Below the pieces are notes generated by a model. It saw only the letters and a list, made by a program, of their open reading frames with translations. It had not been told where the DNA came from and ran no database searches. Positions 37,035 through 45,106 of a stretch of DNA of 64,000 nucleotides are shown here, piece by piece. The stretch is from Prosthecobacter sp. (GTDB lineage: Bacteria > Verrucomicrobiota > Verrucomicrobiia > Verrucomicrobiales > Verrucomicrobiaceae): positions 87,863-151,862 of the forward strand of contig NZ_JAXMIH010000030.1 of the NCBI RefSeq assembly GCF_034366625.1, written 5' to 3'. A program made the translations under genes and the position numbers. Position 1 is the first letter of the stretch; each line of letters opens with the position of its first letter.

Positions 37035-37922
37035 ATGCGCATTCACACGCTAGATCTTCATTTCCTCGGCATCCCGGGCCTCATCGCGTCCTACCTCGTC
37101 GAAAGCGGCGGCGAATACGCACTGATCGAGACTGGGCCGGGATCGACGTTGGAGACATTGCGCAGTGCCATTCGTGCTGCGGGAGTCGATGAATCGGTCA
37201 TCAAGAAGGTCTTTGTCACGCACATCCATCTTGACCATGCCGGGGCCGCGGGCTGGTTCGCGCAAATTGGCGCTACCATCTACTGCCATCCGAATGCGGC
37301 ACGCCATTTGATCGACCCGACCAAGCTCATCGGAAGCGCCCGCATGGTCTATGGCGATCAGATGGATGCTTTGTGGGGCAAGATGCTGCCTGCGCCAGCC
37401 GGGCTGGTCATCGCCTTGCAGGACGAAGAGCGTGTGAAACTTGGTGAGGTGGAGATCATCGCCTGGAACACACCCGGCCATGCACGACATCATCACGCCT
37501 TCATCATCGGCGATGTGTGCTTCCCGGGTGATGTGGCCGGCGCGCGCCTCGAAAACAGCCGTTATCTCTCCGTCACTGCGGCCCCACCACAGTTTGATCC
37601 TGTCGCTTATGTCCATTCCGTGGATCGTCTGACCGCCGCTGGCTTCCAGTCGCTCTACCTCACCCATTTTGGACGCGTGGACGATGTGGAGTGGCATCTC
37701 TCCGCCTATCGCAAGCGCATCACCGAAATCCACGCCCGCGTCGCCGCTGATTTTCGTTCAGGCGTCAGCGCGGAGGAAAATCGCACCCGCTATGCCACCG
37801 ACGAGCACGAAGCCGCCATGCGAGCTGGTGTGGACGAGGCCCTCTGGCAAAAGTGCGAACGTGCCAATCTCACCTCGATGTGCGCCGACGGCGTGCGTTT
37901 GTTTTGCGAGAAAGAGCAGTGA
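37035..37922 (+). CDS. MBL-fold metallohydrolase
   Basis: 295 residues, MRIHTLDLHFLGIPGLIASY. The metallo-beta-lactamase motif THIHLDHAGAAGWF (HxHxDH) binds two metals, with later ligands in WNTPGHARHHHAFIIGD and FPGDVAG. A C-terminal helical part follows. The subgroup resembles glyoxalase II-like or lactonase-like hydrolases, but the substrate cannot be told. It lies 12 bases after the GTCAAG array, which could control it, and is convergent with the next gene (30 bases between stops). Confidence 0.85.
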   Translation: MRIHTLDLHFLGIPGLIASYLVESGGEYALIETGPGSTLETLRSAIRAAGVDESVIKKVFVTHIHLDHAGAAGWFAQIGATIYCHPNAARHLIDPTKLIGSARMVYGDQMDALWGKMLPAPAGLVIALQDEERVKLGEVEIIAWNTPGHARHHHAFIIGDVCFPGDVAGARLENSRYLSVTAAPPQFDPVAYVHSVDRLTAAGFQSLYLTHFGRVDDVEWHLSAYRKRITEIHARVAADFRSGVSAEENRTRYATDEHEAAMRAGVDEALWQKCERANLTSMCADGVRLFCEKEQ

Positions 37923-37952
37923 ACCGGGCGAGACATCGCGAACAATAGGTCT

Positions 37953-38678
37953 TCACGATCGGCGTTGTCGCCTTGTTGGCAATTTCGCCGCGCGTCTTGA
38001 CAGCGTGGCGACACGGCCCAGCACGATGACAACGATGAACACCACGGCACGCAGCATCCACCAGCGCTGCTCACTCGGCGGCTCCATGGTCTTCTTTTCA
38101 GCCGCCTGCACGAACGGATCGTCCACATAGCCCGTGTCATAGAGATACTCGGCAAACTCAACGCTGAACGGCACCTCTTCAGTCTGTCCGTCCTGCTCAT
38201 AGATCCCGCGGATCGTCTGCAGCGGCCCTGTTTGCTCGAAAATCTCAAACCCCAGCCAAAAATCCTCCAGCAAGCGGTCTTCCACCGGCAAAGTGAACGT
38301 CACATCCACATTCCGTGCCGCATACTCCGCCTCCGTCATCGGTTCTGTCTTCTCTGAGTTCGGCCACAGATGATCAAACCGCGCCCGCGATCCCAGTGTG
38401 GACTTTTGCCCGTTGACCTCCATCAAGAGATGCTTGTTCAGATACTCCGTGAGGACTGGCTCCGCCGCCGCCAGCTCCACCATGCTGATCTTCGTGTCAC
38501 CATCCGCATCGACTCGCACAAATCGTGTCAGTGTGAAGATGTTGAACGTCAGCCGAATCTCCAACTTGTGCGGCTGTGGTCGTACTCGCATCTCGCTTTG
38601 ATCCGCCGGATGACCGCAGGCGGAATGACAAATGACCAATGCCATCACCTGCCGCGTAATTTTCAATCTGAGCCACAT
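37953..38678 (-). CDS. Hypothetical protein with C-terminal membrane anchor and single EF-hand-like loop
   Basis: 241 residues if started at 38678 (MWLRLKITRQVMALVICHSA); ATGs at 38645 and 38591 are alternatives. The start may be a weak signal sequence. Visible elements are an acidic loop DADGDTKISMVELAAAEPVL resembling an EF-hand, a beta-rich middle (NVDVTFTLPVEDRLLEDFWL) and a C-terminal membrane helix WWMLRAVVFIVVIVLG with a basic tail (RRAAKLPTRRQRRS). I recognise no family. Coding in this part is likely, while the longer frame continuing to 40085 is antisense of the dehydrogenase gene. It is divergent from that gene. Confidence 0.6.
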   Translation of the reverse strand: MWLRLKITRQVMALVICHSACGHPADQSEMRVRPQPHKLEIRLTFNIFTLTRFVRVDADGDTKISMVELAAAEPVLTEYLNKHLLMEVNGQKSTLGSRARFDHLWPNSEKTEPMTEAEYAARNVDVTFTLPVEDRLLEDFWLGFEIFEQTGPLQTIRGIYEQDGQTEEVPFSVEFAEYLYDTGYVDDPFVQAAEKKTMEPPSEQRWWMLRAVVFIVVIVLGRVATLSRRAAKLPTRRQRRS

Positions 38679-38753
38679 CACAGGCAATCTGGCAAATGTC
38701 AGGCCTGTTGTGAAGATGTTTGTTTGTCGCCGGAGGGCATGCTTGATTGGCGG

Positions 38754-40073
38754 ATGCCATCCGCGCACCCGCATCACGTCAGCATCTTCGGCCTCGGCTA
38801 TGTCGGGGCGGTCACGGCAGGCTGTCTGGCCGAATTGGGGCACCACATCATCGGCGCGGATGTACAGCAGGCGAAGGTGGATGCCTTCAAGGCTGGCATA
38901 TCGCCCATCATCGAACCCGAACTGGAGTCCTTGCTGCAAACCGCCAAGCGCGAAGGCCGTCTCGATGCCACCACGGACGCCACAGCCGCCGTCAAAGCTT
39001 CGCAGATCAGCATCATCTGCGTCGGCACACCGTCCCAGGCCGCCGGCCGGCTCAATCTCGATTTCGTACGCAAAGTCACGGCACAGATCGCCGCGGCGAT
39101 TCGCGAGAAGAACCAGCCGCACACGATCCTGTTCCGCAGCACGATGTTGCCTGGCAGCACGCGCGCCATTGTGGGCGTGTTCCTGGCCGATCTCATCAAA
39201 TCCGGCCTGCTGCATGTTTATTACTGCCCCGAGTTCCTGCGCGAAGGCACGGCGGTGCGCGATTTTCGTGATCCTTCGCTCGCCGCCGTCGGGACGCACG
39301 ATGGCAAAGCTCCCGCGACCACTGAGGCGCTCGATCTGCTCGGCTTCAACGCGCAAATCCTCGCATGGGAAGGCGCGGAACTGCTCAAATATGCCTGCAA
39401 CTACTTCCATGCGCTCAAAGTCGGCTTTGCCAACGAGATCGGTCGTATGGCGAAGCATCTCGGCGTCGATGGTGCCCGTGTGATGGACGTGGTCTGTCAT
39501 GACGAGCGGTTGAACATCTCGCGCTACTACATGAAGCCCGGCAATCCCTTCGGTGGCTCGTGTTTGCCCAAGGATGTGAATGCATTGAGCGGCTTGGCGC
39601 GAATCGAAGGCGTGAACCTGCCGCTGCTCGATCATGTGATGGAGTCCAACCACGCGCACCTTGATGCACTGCTGGACCAAATCACCCGCAAGGACGCCCG
39701 CCGAATCGGCCTGCTGGGTCTCGCATTCAAAGCCGACACCGATGACATGCGCGGCAGCGCCATGGTGGCCATTGCTGAAACACTGCTCGGACGTGGTTAC
39801 CAGCTCCGCATTTACGATCCTTCCATCAATCTCACGCGCCTCATCGGCGCCAATGAAGCTGAAATCCAGCGTCGCATGCCGCATCTGGCCCAGTTGCTCT
39901 GCGCCACGGCGGAGGAGGTCGTGCGCGAGAGCGATGTCATCATCGCCTCGCAAAAATGTGTGAATGTCGAATCGCTGCGCGACGTGGCCGGGGCAGGGAA
40001 GTGGGTGATTGATATGAATGGCTGGCCGGAGCTCAAGGCGCTGCCCTGGAGCTATGAGGGCATCTGCTGGTGA
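38754..40073 (+). CDS. UDP-glucose/GDP-mannose dehydrogenase family, AlgD-like
   Basis: 439 residues from MPSAHPHHVSIFGLGYVGAV. The Rossmann motif FGLGYVGAVTAGCLAELGHH, the segment ICVGTPSQ, YYCPEFLREGTAVRDF and the catalytic Cys in GNPFGGSCLPKDVNAL identify a nucleotide-sugar 6-dehydrogenase. The strings LNISRYYMKPGNPFGGSCLP and ELLKYACNYFHALKVGFANE are closer to GDP-mannose dehydrogenase AlgD than to Ugd. It would oxidise a nucleotide hexose to the uronic acid for polysaccharide synthesis. An upstream ATG at 38739 lies one base after GGAGGG, too close to use it, so I prefer 38754. No other exopolysaccharide genes are adjacent. Confidence 0.88.
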   Translation: MPSAHPHHVSIFGLGYVGAVTAGCLAELGHHIIGADVQQAKVDAFKAGISPIIEPELESLLQTAKREGRLDATTDATAAVKASQISIICVGTPSQAAGRLNLDFVRKVTAQIAAAIREKNQPHTILFRSTMLPGSTRAIVGVFLADLIKSGLLHVYYCPEFLREGTAVRDFRDPSLAAVGTHDGKAPATTEALDLLGFNAQILAWEGAELLKYACNYFHALKVGFANEIGRMAKHLGVDGARVMDVVCHDERLNISRYYMKPGNPFGGSCLPKDVNALSGLARIEGVNLPLLDHVMESNHAHLDALLDQITRKDARRIGLLGLAFKADTDDMRGSAMVAIAETLLGRGYQLRIYDPSINLTRLIGANEAEIQRRMPHLAQLLCATAEEVVRESDVIIASQKCVNVESLRDVAGAGKWVIDMNGWPELKALPWSYEGICW

Positions 40074-40130
40074 GACGAAGCGCAATCAGCGCCTTGCGTG
40101 CCGCGTGTGTCTCGGCATCATCCGCAGACC

Positions 40131-41255
40131 ATGCCAGCCACCTACCACATCGTTCCCACCCAGGCTCATAACGATCTCGTCCGCGCCGCCTACCGGCATC
40201 GTGGTTACACGCAGGCGGAGGCCGATGACGGGGCACGGTTTTGTGAGATGGCCACGGCGCACGGCATCCGCACGCACAATGCGATCAAGGCGCTGCATCT
40301 GGACCACCTCTATGGCAGTGCCACAGGCGGCTGCAAACCGGGTGCGGAGATCGAAGTGATCAAAAAGCCCTTCGCCGCCAGTGAAGCGTGGGACGGCAAA
40401 TTGAAGCTCGGCCAAAGCGTGGCTTTCAGCGCCATGGAGCGCTGCATGGAGATGGCGGACAAATACGGCATCGGCCAGGTGAGCGTCGATAACGCCTTCC
40501 ACTACCTCTGGGGCGGCGGTTACGTCATGGATGCGGCCAATAAAGGCTACATCGCCTACACGAACTGCACCTCGACGCTCGGCGAGGTGGTGCCCTTCGG
40601 CGGCAAATTTCCGGTGCTCGGCACCAATCCACATTCCTGGGGCCTGCCGACGCAGGACGCCTGTGGTTTCCCCATCGTGATCGACTGGGCCACCTCGACC
40701 GTCGCCATGGGCCGCGTGCAGCAGCTCAAACGCGAAGGCAAACCGCTGCCTCCCGGCGCTGCCGTGGATGCCGCCGGCAAACCGACCACTGACGCGAATG
40801 AAGCAGCCTGGTTGCTGCCCTTCGGCGCTCACAAAGGTTACGGACTTTCGCTGCTCATCGAAGTCATGGGCGGCATGATCGGTGGCGGTCTTCCGACCCT
40901 GCGTGGTGGTGGCGCGCATCCCGACATCAAATCTAAGCCCTTCCCGGCGGGCGAGAAGCGCACGAGCAGCTTCTACTTTCAGGTCATCCATCCCGATGCC
41001 ATCAGCACCGGTCTGTTCTCCAATGGCCGCAACTTCGCGCAGAACATCAAAGCGGTGATCGACGACATCCTCGGCCATGGCAACGAAGGCTGCCTGCTTC
41101 CCGGTCAACCCGAGGCGCAAAACGCCGCGCACACCGCCAAAGCCGGTGGCTTGCTCTTCAGCACCGCCGAAGTCGAGGCGCTCAACGAGATCGCCGATGA
41201 GGTGGGCTCGACGCGCTTCGACGTAGCAGGATTGAAGACTTACGACGTGCCGTGA
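40131..41255 (+). CDS. Malate/L-lactate dehydrogenase family (Ldh2) oxidoreductase
   Basis: 374 residues from MPATYHIVPTQAHNDLVRAA. This family (YlbC/AllD, Mdh of archaea, YiaK) is NAD(P)-dependent and distinct from ordinary LDH. Motifs include MATAHGIRTHNAIKALHLDH (GxxSHG-like segment), GTNPHSWGLP, FPIVIDWATSTVAMGRVQQL and WLLPFGAHKGYGLSLLIEVM. Substrates in the family include malate, lactate, ureidoglycolate and diketogulonate; this one cannot be assigned. It is 57 bases after the AlgD-like gene. A palindromic repeat cluster follows. Confidence 0.88.
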   Translation: MPATYHIVPTQAHNDLVRAAYRHRGYTQAEADDGARFCEMATAHGIRTHNAIKALHLDHLYGSATGGCKPGAEIEVIKKPFAASEAWDGKLKLGQSVAFSAMERCMEMADKYGIGQVSVDNAFHYLWGGGYVMDAANKGYIAYTNCTSTLGEVVPFGGKFPVLGTNPHSWGLPTQDACGFPIVIDWATSTVAMGRVQQLKREGKPLPPGAAVDAAGKPTTDANEAAWLLPFGAHKGYGLSLLIEVMGGMIGGGLPTLRGGGAHPDIKSKPFPAGEKRTSSFYFQVIHPDAISTGLFSNGRNFAQNIKAVIDDILGHGNEGCLLPGQPEAQNAAHTAKAGGLLFSTAEVEALNEIADEVGSTRFDVAGLKTYDVP

Positions 41256-41269
41256 GTTCGATGAGGTAA

Positions 41270-41315
41270 GGCGGCTGCTTCGTCAGCCGCCGGGAGCGCG
41301 GGCCTCCGAGCCCGC
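41270..41315. repeat. Two adjacent GC-rich hairpins
   Basis: GGCGGCT (41270-41276) pairs with AGCCGCC (41285-41291) across an 8-base loop, then GCGGGC (41298-41303) pairs with GCCCGC (41310-41315) across a 6-base loop. They lie just after the Ldh2 stop and could act as a transcription end or mRNA stabiliser, but no T-run follows. The pattern looks like a dispersed intergenic repeat. Confidence 0.7.
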
Positions 41316-41376
41316 AGCACTCCGCTTTACACTATGCTCGTCGCTACACCGATGATCGGAGTCAGGCATTCTTCGC

Positions 41377-41435
41377 ATTGTAGTACCGGCTTTAGCCGGT
41401 CACGAATCAGAACCGGCTAAAGCCGGTACTACAAT
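41377..41435. repeat. Perfect 24-base inverted repeat (REP-like palindrome)
   Basis: The left arm 41377-41400 (beginning ATTGTAGTACCGGC) is the exact reverse complement of the right arm 41412-41435 (ending GCCGGTACTACAAT), with an 11-base loop. Each arm also holds a shorter palindrome (ACCGGCTTTAGCCGGT type). This is the form of REP/BIME elements moved by REP-associated tyrosine transposases; no such transposase lies in this window. Confidence 0.9.
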
Positions 41436-41462
41436 ACCCAGACTCTGTCGTTTCAGCGTTCC

Positions 41463-42725
41463 TCAATAAATCATCGCGTTGTCCGGCGCGGTCGTTTCCT
41501 CGACTTTGGTGGCTTCGATGATGGGGACGGTTTGATCGCCTTCCTTCTTGTAGCTCATCTTGCCGACGACTTTGACCCACGTCATGTCCTTGAACTCGGG
41601 GGCTTTCTTGCCGAAATCGACGGGGACGGAATAAGGGCGGGCGTCGGCGGCGCAGCACTGGACGAGCATGCGGAAGATGCGCAGGCGGTGGCCGTCGGCG
41701 TTGTTGACCTTCTCGGGAAGCACCTGGGCAATCGTTTCGACCATCTGGCCGGTGATGACCTTCTGCACTTCGACATCGCCGCCGGTGTAGTAGAGTTCGG
41801 GCACTTCGAGAATGAAGTTGCCGTCCTTGCTCTGCGGCACCTGGGCCTTGAGGTCTTCAAGCGTGAAGGTGCCGTAGCTCTTTGATTCCTGCGCGGGCTT
41901 GGGAAGGTCCTTCTCGTTCACCTTCTTGGTCCCGTCGGCCATTGCCGCTGAGGCGGCGTTGACTCCGGGAGGCGGTGGCGTGGTAGGTTTTTCGGTCGTG
42001 ACACTGGCCGTGACGCCTGGGGCGGCTGTTTCAGGTTTCGCCGCCGTCTTGGGCTTGTTCTGGAGCGAGAACTGCTCGGCGCGCGAGGTGTCGGCGTAGT
42101 TCGGGTCGTAGAGGCCTTTGTTCACCACGGCGTTCGGGCTGTAGCGGTCCGGCGTGGCAAGCGCGGCCCAGGACAGCGGTGCGGCAAGGATGAGCATCAC
42201 CGCGATGCGGCCCGGCCAGGCGCTTTCTTCGAGAATGCCATGCGCATGGCCTTCGTGGCTGTGTGCGTGACCGTGGGCATGCGTGTGGCCGTGCTCGTGA
42301 CCGCAGCAGCCTTCTTTCTTCGCAGGCTCGTGGTGAGGATGGTCATGCCCGCAGCCTTCGTCGTGAACGTGGTCGTGATCGCAGGTGCCGTGCGCGTGCT
42401 TGTGCTCATGAGCGTGGTCATGGCCGCAATCCCCAGCCTTGTGCGAATGATCGTGACCGCCATCCTTGTGATCGTGGTCGTGATCATGGTCATGCGCATG
42501 ATCGTGACCTTCACATCCGGCGTCCTCGGCGGTCATGGTGAGAAGGTTGAAGAGGCCCAGCACCGCCAGTCCAATGCCGGACACGAGCACCATCGGGCGG
42601 AAGATGCCATCTGGAGGCAGGTAGTTCACCAGGCGGCCGGAGATGTAAAAGTAAAGCAGCACGCCGCCCCACAGCAGGAGCATGGCGACGCTGATCAGAT
42701 GAACGAGGGTGCGTGTGGCGCTCAT
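41463..42725 (-). CDS. TIGR03943/DUF1980 (YcgQ-like) membrane protein with His-rich loop
   Basis: 420 residues. Two membrane helices (LVHLISVAMLLLWGGVLLYF, FRPMVLVSGIGLAVLGLFNL) are followed by a loop of about 90 residues holding about 33 His and six Cys, in HDHDHDH and GHAHSHEGHAHG runs. A third helix (GRIAVMLILAAPLSWAALA) leads to the C-terminal DUF1980 domain with RMLVQCCAADARPYSVPVDF. It pairs with the permease just upstream (6 bases apart), the usual YcgR-YcgQ arrangement. The His loop strongly suggests binding of zinc, nickel or cobalt. Transported substrate unknown. Confidence 0.88.
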   Translation of the reverse strand: MSATRTLVHLISVAMLLLWGGVLLYFYISGRLVNYLPPDGIFRPMVLVSGIGLAVLGLFNLLTMTAEDAGCEGHDHAHDHDHDHDHKDGGHDHSHKAGDCGHDHAHEHKHAHGTCDHDHVHDEGCGHDHPHHEPAKKEGCCGHEHGHTHAHGHAHSHEGHAHGILEESAWPGRIAVMLILAAPLSWAALATPDRYSPNAVVNKGLYDPNYADTSRAEQFSLQNKPKTAAKPETAAPGVTASVTTEKPTTPPPPGVNAASAAMADGTKKVNEKDLPKPAQESKSYGTFTLEDLKAQVPQSKDGNFILEVPELYYTGGDVEVQKVITGQMVETIAQVLPEKVNNADGHRLRIFRMLVQCCAADARPYSVPVDFGKKAPEFKDMTWVKVVGKMSYKKEGDQTVPIIEATKVEETTAPDNAMIY

Positions 42726-42731
42726 GGCAGT

Positions 42732-43715
42732 TTAAGGTTTGATGTAAAAGCTTTGAATCAGGTTCATCCATGGCGTGGCCAGCACGCCGATGAGCACAAA
42801 CAGTCCGACAAGAAGATAAACGACCACCTTCCGCTGAAAGACGCTGGAGTACATGAACAGCAGCTTGATGTCCATCATCGGACCGAAAACCAGGAAGGCC
42901 AGCTTCGCCGCCATCGAGAAAGCGGCCATCGGCGCGGCGATGAAGGCGTCCGAGGTGCTGCACAGTGAGAGCACCATCGCCAGACCCATGATCGAGGGCA
43001 GCGCCAGCCACTCGTTGCCTGCCACGGTGTTCAGGATCGCCTGGTTGATCTGTGTGTTGAAGGCGGAGGTGATGATCACGCCGATGGCGAAATACATCGC
43101 CGTGTCGAGGAAGTCGCGCATGGAGCTGCGCATGGCATGGACGAGCTTGCCGTTGAAGTTCGCCTCCGGTGCATGCTCGTGGCCCTCTTCCGCATTTGCG
43201 GCCTCGATCTTGTTCGCGATGCTCGCCCGCAGCACCTGGCCCGGCTTGAAGCGCAGCACCACGAGGCCCACGATCACCGCCACCAAGTAGCCCAGTGACA
43301 GACGCGCAATCGTCATCGTCGCATTGCCCGCCGTGGCCCAGGACAGGCCTTCGAACTCCTTGAACGCCGTCAACGTGCTGATCGCCACGATGGGGTTCAT
43401 GATCGGCGCGGAAAGCATGTAGGTCACCGCGCAGGACAGCGGCAGGCCTTTCTGCACCAGTCGCCGAATCACCGGCACCACCGCGCACTCACACACCGGA
43501 AACACCAGCCCGAGGAATCCGGCGATCAGCGTGGACAGCACCTTGCTCTTCGGCAGCACGCGATCCAGCAGCTTCGCCGGCAGGAAGGCGTCGATGATGC
43601 CCGAAAAGATCGTCCCGATCAGGATGTAGGGAGCACCTTCGAAAATGATGCTCAGGAAAGCCATGAGGAAGTCCCCCATGCGGCTGGGTTCGGGAAGGGC
43701 GGCGAGAAAAATCAT
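42732..43715 (-). CDS. Permease (YcgR/DUF318, ArsP-like family)
   Basis: 327 residues with about eight hydrophobic segments, such as FLMAFLSIIFEGAPYILIGT, FLGLVFPVCECAVVPVIRRL and LVVLRFKPG. The family signature PVCECAVVPVIRRLVQKG is intact, and a second conserved segment reads STSDAFIAAPMAAFSMAAKL. These permeases share ancestry with arsenic permease ArsP. The partner DUF1980 gene follows 6 bases downstream, so they form one operon. The His-rich partner points to a metal-linked role. Confidence 0.88.
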   Translation of the reverse strand: MIFLAALPEPSRMGDFLMAFLSIIFEGAPYILIGTIFSGIIDAFLPAKLLDRVLPKSKVLSTLIAGFLGLVFPVCECAVVPVIRRLVQKGLPLSCAVTYMLSAPIMNPIVAISTLTAFKEFEGLSWATAGNATMTIARLSLGYLVAVIVGLVVLRFKPGQVLRASIANKIEAANAEEGHEHAPEANFNGKLVHAMRSSMRDFLDTAMYFAIGVIITSAFNTQINQAILNTVAGNEWLALPSIMGLAMVLSLCSTSDAFIAAPMAAFSMAAKLAFLVFGPMMDIKLLFMYSSVFQRKVVVYLLVGLFVLIGVLATPWMNLIQSFYIKP

Positions 43716-43829
43716 GCGTGGAACTGTCTAAACGCTCTCCGGGGGCGGGTTCAAGCGGGAAAGCGGATGTGGCAGGGTGAATCGCAAAATGAGATTGCCA
43801 TCCGGCACGAAAACCAATGGAATGGCCGC

Positions 43830-44525
43830 ATGAATGAGGTGCCGAAACAGCGCTGGGGATGCTTGCAGCGGGGGATCGTGATTGGGTGTGTCCTGCTTCT
43901 GATTGCACTGAGCATTGCGGCCTTAAATTTGTTTCCAGAGATGAGCCGCCAGATGAGAGCGATGCGCAACTGCAAATCGATCATTCTGGCTTTGGAGCAT
44001 TGGTCTCATGACAATGGTATGGGCTATCCGGACGCTTGGCCTAATGAATTCAAATCGTCCAACCAAGTATTTAGGCGGCTTTTCACGGATGAGATCATTA
44101 CGGATGAGCGGGTCTTTGAGTGTCCGGGCAGCGTGTTCATCTTGGATAATGACGTGGGCCATCCGCCAAACTATGACAAGGCGCTGGCACCCGGCGAATG
44201 CCACTGGATGTTGTTAAAGCAGCAGACCGGTGCTGCCCCCCAGAAAATGCCGCTCATCATTGAAAACAGCCTCAACACTTCTTGGCCGCCGAAATGGGGT
44301 CTTTCAGCACCAAACGGCGTCCGTAAACGAGGCCAAGCATGGTCAGGCCGCCAAATCATCATCGGCCGCAACGACGGCAGCGTGCAGGTCGAGAAACTCC
44401 GCGAAGACGGCACCCTGGATTGGCATTCGCCGCCGAACCTCGACGAGCACGGCAAAAGCTGGATCGACTACCTGACGCCCGAGGAGATCGCGAAGCTCTC
44501 CTACTGGGACATCGAGGAGAAATAA
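43830..44525 (+). CDS. Single-span pilin-like protein without prepilin motif
   Basis: 231 residues from MNEVPKQRWGCLQRG. One N-terminal helix (IVIGCVLLLIALSIAALNLF) is followed by MRNCKSIILALEHWSHDNGM, SNQVFRRLFTDEIITDERVF and the end IIIGRNDGSVQVEKLREDGT. These segments resemble the verrucomicrobial type II pseudopilin-like (H-X9-DG) proteins. The FTLxE prepilin cleavage motif is missing, so it would stay a membrane-anchored protein. Role unknown. Confidence 0.65.
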   Translation: MNEVPKQRWGCLQRGIVIGCVLLLIALSIAALNLFPEMSRQMRAMRNCKSIILALEHWSHDNGMGYPDAWPNEFKSSNQVFRRLFTDEIITDERVFECPGSVFILDNDVGHPPNYDKALAPGECHWMLLKQQTGAAPQKMPLIIENSLNTSWPPKWGLSAPNGVRKRGQAWSGRQIIIGRNDGSVQVEKLREDGTLDWHSPPNLDEHGKSWIDYLTPEEIAKLSYWDIEEK

Positions 44526-44639
44526 CCCGGATTGTGCCTGCCTTGCGCATCCTTGGGCATGGATTGCTTTGGGCTAGGAGATCATTCCTGCCGTGCGTTC
44601 ATGGGGCAACGCGCACGGAACTCCAACCTGACTCCACCC

Positions 44640-44867
44640 ATGAAAACGCTTCTCGCTCCGCTCCTCCTCAGCCTGGCCATGACCGCCACCGTGTTCGCCG
44701 CCTGGCCCATCAATGACGAATGCCCCGTGGACCACAAACCCGCCCGTCCCATCTACCGCGTGAAGACCGACGAAGGCTTCGTCGCTTTCTGCTGCACGGA
44801 CTGCATGCAGACCTTCTCCAAATCCCCCGGCAAATACCCGGTGAAAAAGAAGGAAGTGTCGAAGTAA
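44640..44867 (+). CDS. Small exported protein with YHS/TRASH-like cysteine site
   Basis: 75 residues. Signal peptide MKTLLAPLLLSLAMTATVFA, then a mature peptide of about 55 residues containing DECPVDHKPARPIYRVKTDE and VAFCCTDCMQTFSKSPGKYP. The Cys arrangement (C-x2-DH..., CC-x2-C) and FxKxPxKY end resemble the YHS/TRASH heavy-metal domains (CPVxG...FCCxxCxxxFxxxPxxY). It may bind copper or another soft metal in the periplasm. It lies about 925 bases downstream of the metal-like permease operon, in opposite orientation. Confidence 0.75.
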   Translation: MKTLLAPLLLSLAMTATVFAAWPINDECPVDHKPARPIYRVKTDEGFVAFCCTDCMQTFSKSPGKYPVKKKEVSK

Positions 44868-44950
44868 CCGGACGCTCCTCCATCAGAGAAGTTGGCAGTC
44901 GTTGACCGTTGTTGACGATGGTTTGCGATGGTTTGGAGCCGAAGCTGAAG

Positions 44951-44993
44951 GGAGCGCGGACCGACTTCGGCAGACACGGAGGTCTGCCCTCCG
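44951..44993. repeat. Dispersed intergenic element (copy A)
   Basis: The stretch with CCGACTTCGGCAGACAC and GGTCTGCCCTCCG is similar, in inverse orientation, to 58331-58366 (CGGAGGGCAGACTTCC ... TGTCTGCGTAGTCGG). The two sites lie in unrelated spacers, so this is a small dispersed repeat. The rest of the 240-base spacer 44868-45106 shows only GTTGACC/GTTGACG repeats near 44902-44917 and no gene. Confidence 0.55.
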
Positions 44994-45106
44994 GGAGAGG
45001 TGCTGCGCAAGCCGGGCATTCATGGTGGCGTGTGAACAAAAAAACTCCAAAAAGGGAGTGACATCTGCTCATGGAAGGCGCTACAAGCGGGCTCCCGCCC
45101 TCACCT

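Noticed and set aside
38680..40085. Upper part of a 710-codon minus frame over the AlgD-like gene
   Set aside because: Antisense shadow of a clearly coding dehydrogenase; only the lower part (37953-38678) looks like a separate real gene.
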